Program-made: the position numbers and the translations under genes
NCBI GenBank assembly: GCA_943369755.1
Contig: CALROG020000012.1
Coordinates: 1 to 64,000, forward strand
Source: CALROG01 sp943369755
GTDB lineage: Bacteria > Pseudomonadota > Gammaproteobacteria > Burkholderiales > Burkholderiaceae_C
Reading direction: 5' to 3'
DNA length: 64,000 bases
Part shown: in pieces, positions 60,927 through 64,000 of the stretch
Position numbering within the stretch: position 1 is the first letter of the stretch
Layout of the letters: every line of letters starts with the position of its first letter
The notes under the pieces: model-generated
Databases searched by the model: none
What the model was told of the DNA's origin: nothing
What the model saw: the letters and a program-made list of their open reading frames with translations, nothing else

Positions 60927-60967
60927 ATTTTATAGTGGGTCGCGCAGCCTGTATGCGGGCTACAGCC
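60920..60967 (-). repeat. 48-bp dispersed repeat at the end of the TauE-type gene
   Basis: The plus strand reads GCTATAAATTTTATAGTGGG, then TCGCGCAGCCTGTATGCGGG, then CTACAGCC; it is the inverted form of the copies at 23255 and 35859. It provides the TauE stop (60924-60926) and lies before the convergent Kef gene. Confidence 0.85.
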
Positions 60968-60978
60968 GGTTTTTGCCT

Positions 60979-62826
60979 TTAATGACCGTCCCAGCCGGGG
61001 GGCCGGGCCTGGCCTTTGGCGTTGCGTGCGTCCCGCTCAGCCCGCTCTTTGGCCATTTGCTGCTCCAGCTGCTGGCGGCCTTGTTTGGCCACGGCGATCA
61101 GCTTGGCGCGGTCTTTGTGGTGCACATACATCTGTTCAAACAAGTCGATGTTGTGCTGCCTGAAGCGCATGGCGTGCTGGCGCGCCTCGTGCGGGGTGTG
61201 GCCCAGCAGCTCCAGCACGGTGCGCGCGCTGCGCAGGCTGGACTCAAACAGTTCGCGCTCTACATGCATCACGCCACGGTCGCGCAGCGCGTTCCAGTGG
61301 GTTACGTCGCGCGCCCGCGCCACCAGCTGCAGGTCGGGAAAGTGAGCCTGCACGATGTCCACAATCTCCAGCGACTGCTCCATGCTGTCTACCGCCACCA
61401 CCAGCAGTTTTGCCTGCGCCGCGCCGGCGGTGCGCAGCAGGTCCAGCCGGGTGGCGTCGCCATAGAACACATGAAAACCAAAGGTACGCGCGGCCTCGAC
61501 CATCTCGGCGTCGTGGTCCAGCACCGTGGCGGGCAGCCCCTGGGCCGACAGCATGCGCCCGACGATCTGCCCATATCGGCCAAAGCCGGCAATGATGATG
61601 GGCGCGCTTTGCGGTTCCGAAATTTCGTCCATCGGCGTGGCGTTGCTTTTGGCAAAGCGCGGCAGCAGCAACTTGTCTACCAGCACCAGCAACAGCGGGC
61701 TGAGCAGCATCGAGATGGCCACCGCGCCGATCAGCAGCGACGCGGTTTCGGCCGGGAACACCCGGGCCCCGGCGGCGGCCTGGAACACCACAAACGCAAA
61801 TTCCCCGCCCTGGGCCAGCAGCAGGGTGAACACCGGGCGCTCCTGAAACGGCAGGCCCATCAGGCGCGCCACGGCGTAAATCACCAGCGCCTTGATGGCC
61901 AGAAAACCCAGTACCACGGCGGCCATCAGCCCGGGCGACTTGAGCAGCACGCCGAAGTCAATGCTCATGCCCACGGCAATGAAAAACAGCCCCAGCAGCA
62001 GGCCCTTGAACGGTTCGATGTCGGTTTCCAGCTCGCGCCGGTATTCGCTCTCAGCCAGCAGCACGCCGGCCAGAAAGGCCCCCAGTGCCATTGACAAACC
62101 CACCAGTTGCATCAGCGCCGCAATGGCCACCACCAGCAGCAGCGACGCGGCGGTAAAAATCTCGGGGGTGTTGCTCTTGGCGATCCAGCGCAGGGCCGGG
62201 CGCAGCAGCAGCCGCCCGCCCAGCACAATGCCTGCGATCACCGCGACGATCTTCACCGCTTCGAGCCAGCGGCCACCGCCCTCGGCGGCTTCGCCCGCGC
62301 CGGCCGCCAGGCCCAGCAACGGCAGCAGTGCCAGGATGGGAATGGCCGCCACATCCTGGAACAGCAGAATCGAGAACCCGGCCTGCCCGCTGGAGGTGGG
62401 CAACAGGTTGCGTTCGCCCATGACCTGCAGCGCAATGGCGGTGGACGACAGCGCCAGGCCTAGCGCGGCCACCAGGCTGATCTTCCAGGGCACGCCGGCA
62501 ACCCAGGCGGCGGCGAACAGCAAGGCGGTGCAGCCCAGCACCTGGGCGCTGCCCCAGCCAAAAATTGGCCGACGCAGGTTCCACAGGCGTTTGGGTTCAA
62601 GCTCCAGCCCCACCAGAAACAGCATCAGCACCACGCCAAATTCGGCAAAGTGCAAGATGTCCTGGACGTTGCTTACCAGACCCAGGCCCCAGGGGCCGAT
62701 GGCAATGCCAGCAGCCAGGTAACCAATGATGGAGCCCAGGCCCAGGGCTTTGGACAGCGGCACCGCGAACACCGCGGCACCCAGGTAAATCAGGCTGCTG
62801 GTCAGCCAGGCGGGTGCGTGTTCCAC
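60979..62826 (-). CDS. CPA2-family monovalent cation:proton antiporter (Kef-type)
   Basis: This protein has 615 residues. About twelve helices form the antiporter (residues 1-390), with VFAVPLSKALGLGSIIGYLAAGIAIGPWGLG, the Asp-bearing FSILLFQDVAAIPILALLPLLG and ALGAFLAGVLLAESEYRRELETDIEPFKGLLLGLFFIAVGMSID. The cytosolic TrkA-N domain follows with GFGRYGQIVGRMLSAQGLPATVLDHDAEMVEAARTFGFHVFYGDATRLDLL. Kef systems efflux K+ and are held closed by glutathione. The KefF-like gene starts upstream with three bases between the genes, supporting this. Confidence 0.92.
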   Translation of the reverse strand: MEHAPAWLTSSLIYLGAAVFAVPLSKALGLGSIIGYLAAGIAIGPWGLGLVSNVQDILHFAEFGVVLMLFLVGLELEPKRLWNLRRPIFGWGSAQVLGCTALLFAAAWVAGVPWKISLVAALGLALSSTAIALQVMGERNLLPTSSGQAGFSILLFQDVAAIPILALLPLLGLAAGAGEAAEGGGRWLEAVKIVAVIAGIVLGGRLLLRPALRWIAKSNTPEIFTAASLLLVVAIAALMQLVGLSMALGAFLAGVLLAESEYRRELETDIEPFKGLLLGLFFIAVGMSIDFGVLLKSPGLMAAVVLGFLAIKALVIYAVARLMGLPFQERPVFTLLLAQGGEFAFVVFQAAAGARVFPAETASLLIGAVAISMLLSPLLLVLVDKLLLPRFAKSNATPMDEISEPQSAPIIIAGFGRYGQIVGRMLSAQGLPATVLDHDAEMVEAARTFGFHVFYGDATRLDLLRTAGAAQAKLLVVAVDSMEQSLEIVDIVQAHFPDLQLVARARDVTHWNALRDRGVMHVERELFESSLRSARTVLELLGHTPHEARQHAMRFRQHNIDLFEQMYVHHKDRAKLIAVAKQGRQQLEQQMAKERAERDARNAKGQARPPGWDGH

Positions 62827-62829
62827 GGT

Positions 62830-63495
62830 TCAGTTCTCCTCTGGCGGGCGGTCGGTTTCAGGCACTTCGCAGGCCACGCAGTCTTCGGCGTCGGTCAGCT
62901 CGGGCCAGTCGGGCCAGGTTCGCAGCCGGTTGCCAAACACGGCCGCATGTTCGGCCACCGCCTCGTCACTGACGCGGTGGGCTCCATGCAGCAGCAGCGG
63001 CGGCAAAAAGCGCATGCCGCACAGCGCCGCCGTCTGTTCGTAGGGCGGCAGGAAGGCGTCGAAAAAGTAGCGGTTGTAGCCCTGCGGGTGGTACGAGTCT
63101 TCGGGCCCGCCGGTGGTGGCCACCAGCCACAGGCTTTTGCCGCGCAGGGCGGTGCCGCCAGTGCCGTAGGCCCAGCCCCAGGTCAGCACTTCGTCAAGCC
63201 ACAGCTTGAGCAGCGCGGGCATTGAATACCACTGCACCGGGTGCAGCAGCACGACCAGTTGGGCTTTGGCCAGGCGAGCCTGCTCGGCAGGCACGTTGAT
63301 GCTGTAGTCGGGGTAGCTGGCGTACAGGTCTTGCACCTGCACGCCCGCCAGGCGCTGCGCGGCCTGGAAAAGCTGCAGGTTGACGCGCGACTCGCGCCAG
63401 TTGGGGTGCGCTGCCAGCAAGTAAACAGCGGGAGAAGGCGGTTGCACAGAATCTGCGGCAGCCTCGGGGGCGGAGGGGGTGACGGGCGCTTGCAT
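62830..63495 (-). CDS. KefF/KefG-like NAD(P)H-dependent oxidoreductase
   Basis: This protein has 221 residues from the ATG at 63495. It is a flavodoxin-fold quinone reductase: VYLLAAHPNWRESRVNLQLFQAA, VVLLHPVQWYSMPALLKLWLDEVLTWGWAYG and LWLVATTGGPEDSYHPQGYNRYFFDAFLPPYEQTAALCGMRFLPPLLLHG. These are the KefF/KefG/MdaB flavin-binding segments. In E. coli KefF binds and activates KefC and reduces quinones. It is three bases upstream of the Kef gene. It has a Pro-rich N-terminal extension of about 25 residues and a Cys pair (DCVACE) near the C terminus. Confidence 0.89.
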   Translation of the reverse strand: MQAPVTPSAPEAAADSVQPPSPAVYLLAAHPNWRESRVNLQLFQAAQRLAGVQVQDLYASYPDYSINVPAEQARLAKAQLVVLLHPVQWYSMPALLKLWLDEVLTWGWAYGTGGTALRGKSLWLVATTGGPEDSYHPQGYNRYFFDAFLPPYEQTAALCGMRFLPPLLLHGAHRVSDEAVAEHAAVFGNRLRTWPDWPELTDAEDCVACEVPETDRPPEEN

Positions 63496-63559
63496 ACCGC
63501 TAACATAGCGCAACTTCGGAACGTCGTTCTACCTTGGTTCCGTTTTCAAGGAGCTTGCC

Positions 63560-64000
63560 ATGCCAGTTGTGGTTGTTGCCAATCCCAAGGGGGGCGTCGG
63601 AAAGTCCACGCTGTCGACCAACATTGCCGGCTACTTTGCCAGCCAGGGCCATTCGGTGATGCTGGGCGACGCCGACCGCCAGCAGTCGTCGCAGTTGTGG
63701 CTGGGCTTGCGCCCGCCCGAGGCGCGGCGTATCCAGAGCTGGGAACTCACCGCCGACAACATGGGCAAGCCGCCCAAGGGCACTACCCATGTGGTGCTGG
63801 ACACCCCGGCGGGCCTGCACGGCAAGTTGTTCAAAGAGGCCCTGAAACTGGCCGACAAGGTGCTGGTGCCGTTGCAGCCCAGTGTGTTTGATATTTTTGC
63901 CACACGCGCCTTTCTGGACGCACTGGCCGAGCACCGCAAGGCCTCGCAAATGCAGGTGGGCATTGTCGGCATGCGGGTTGATTCGCGCACCATTGCCACC
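63560..64000 (+). CDS. ParA-family ATPase (partial, runs off the right edge)
   Basis: The ATG at 63560 follows CAAGGAGCTTGCC, a good ribosome site. The visible 147 residues contain VVVVANPKGGVGKSTLSTNIAG (deviant Walker A), GDADRQQSSQLWLGL and HVVLDTPAGLHGKLFKEALKLADKVLVPLQPS. It belongs to the small ParA/MinD group without a DNA-binding N terminus, often called MipZ- or PpfA-like. A role in partitioning chromosomes, plasmids or protein complexes is possible. No parB gene is in view, so the exact role is open. Confidence 0.88.
   Translation, partial: MPVVVVANPKGGVGKSTLSTNIAGYFASQGHSVMLGDADRQQSSQLWLGLRPPEARRIQSWELTADNMGKPPKGTTHVVLDTPAGLHGKLFKEALKLADKVLVPLQPSVFDIFATRAFLDALAEHRKASQMQVGIVGMRVDSRTIAT

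Noticed and set aside
1..64000. CRISPR arrays, prophage or insertion sequences
   Set aside because: No regularly spaced direct repeats, transposase, integrase or phage structural genes were recognised.

Overview
The window is GC-rich DNA (roughly 60-65 % G+C by eye) that is almost fully coding on both strands. It reads as ordinary chromosome from a betaproteobacterium of the order Burkholderiales, most likely family Comamonadaceae. The reasons are the gene orders ampD-pilR-pilS-(PP0621-type)-ccsA-ffh, dusB-fis-purH, rubredoxin-pilGHIJL and yqgE-ruvX-pyrR-pyrB-pyrC', together with short dispersed repeats of a kind I associate with that family. No rRNA, prophage, transposase or CRISPR array is visible. 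Two tRNA genes are present, for a CAT anticodon (Met) and a CCT anticodon (Arg).

Layout. Positions 1-7.6 kb hold a partial ampD, the type IV pilus two-component pair PilR/PilS, a small PP0621-type protein, a CcsA-like cytochrome c assembly protein, the SRP GTPase Ffh, MiaB and a small secreted protein. Positions 7.6-11.2 kb hold tRNA-Met and a phenylacetate catabolic block: a divergent enoyl-CoA hydratase, then paaG, paaI and paaK, with a long palindromic operator candidate between them. Positions 11.2-20.3 kb hold housekeeping and envelope genes: a DUF3108 protein, an M61/PDZ peptidase, DsbC, a UbiH-type hydroxylase, a MOSC protein, a membrane protein with a degenerate GGDEF domain, YchF and YqaA. 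Positions 20.4-25.6 kb hold dusB-fis-purH, hemL and thiD. Positions 25.7-35.9 kb hold a rubredoxin gene and the full twitching chemosensory cluster pilG-pilH-pilI-pilJ-pilL, ending in a 2047-residue CheA/PilL hybrid kinase. Positions 35.9-42 kb hold photolyase and the overlapping operon yqgE-ruvX-pyrR-pyrB-pyrC'-plsC. Positions 42-45.8 kb hold an inverted-repeat cassette and a divergent iron-type ABC transporter pair with a possible Fur box between them. Positions 45.8-50.3 kb hold tRNA-Arg, a VWA/MoxR pair, cytochrome c4, DUF1841 and small membrane proteins. Positions 50.4-55.2 kb hold pcaI-pcaJ-pcaF and a large acetyl-CoA hydrolase/transferase. Positions 55.3-64 kb hold an MFS transporter, a serine hydrolase, three glutathione S-transferase-fold genes, a TauE-type exporter, a Kef-type antiporter with its KefF-like partner, and the start of a parA-like gene.

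Functional themes. Type IV pilus control appears twice: transcription through PilSR and motility through PilGHIJL. Aromatic catabolism appears as phenylacetate activation and ring-opening steps plus the last two steps of the beta-ketoadipate pathway, both ending in acetyl-CoA and succinyl-CoA. Pyrimidine synthesis is represented by ATCase with an inactive dihydroorotase-like partner.

The least ordinary features are these. A 48-bp repeat family repeatedly supplies the stop codons of neighbouring genes and is translated in frame inside at least one protein. A second repeat of about 80 bp occurs twice. A cassette of about 830 bp is bounded by inverted repeats of about 220-240 bp and carries a two-helix membrane ORF. 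A 32-bp palindrome lies in the phenylacetate divergon. I found nothing that amounts to a clear new defence or mobile system.
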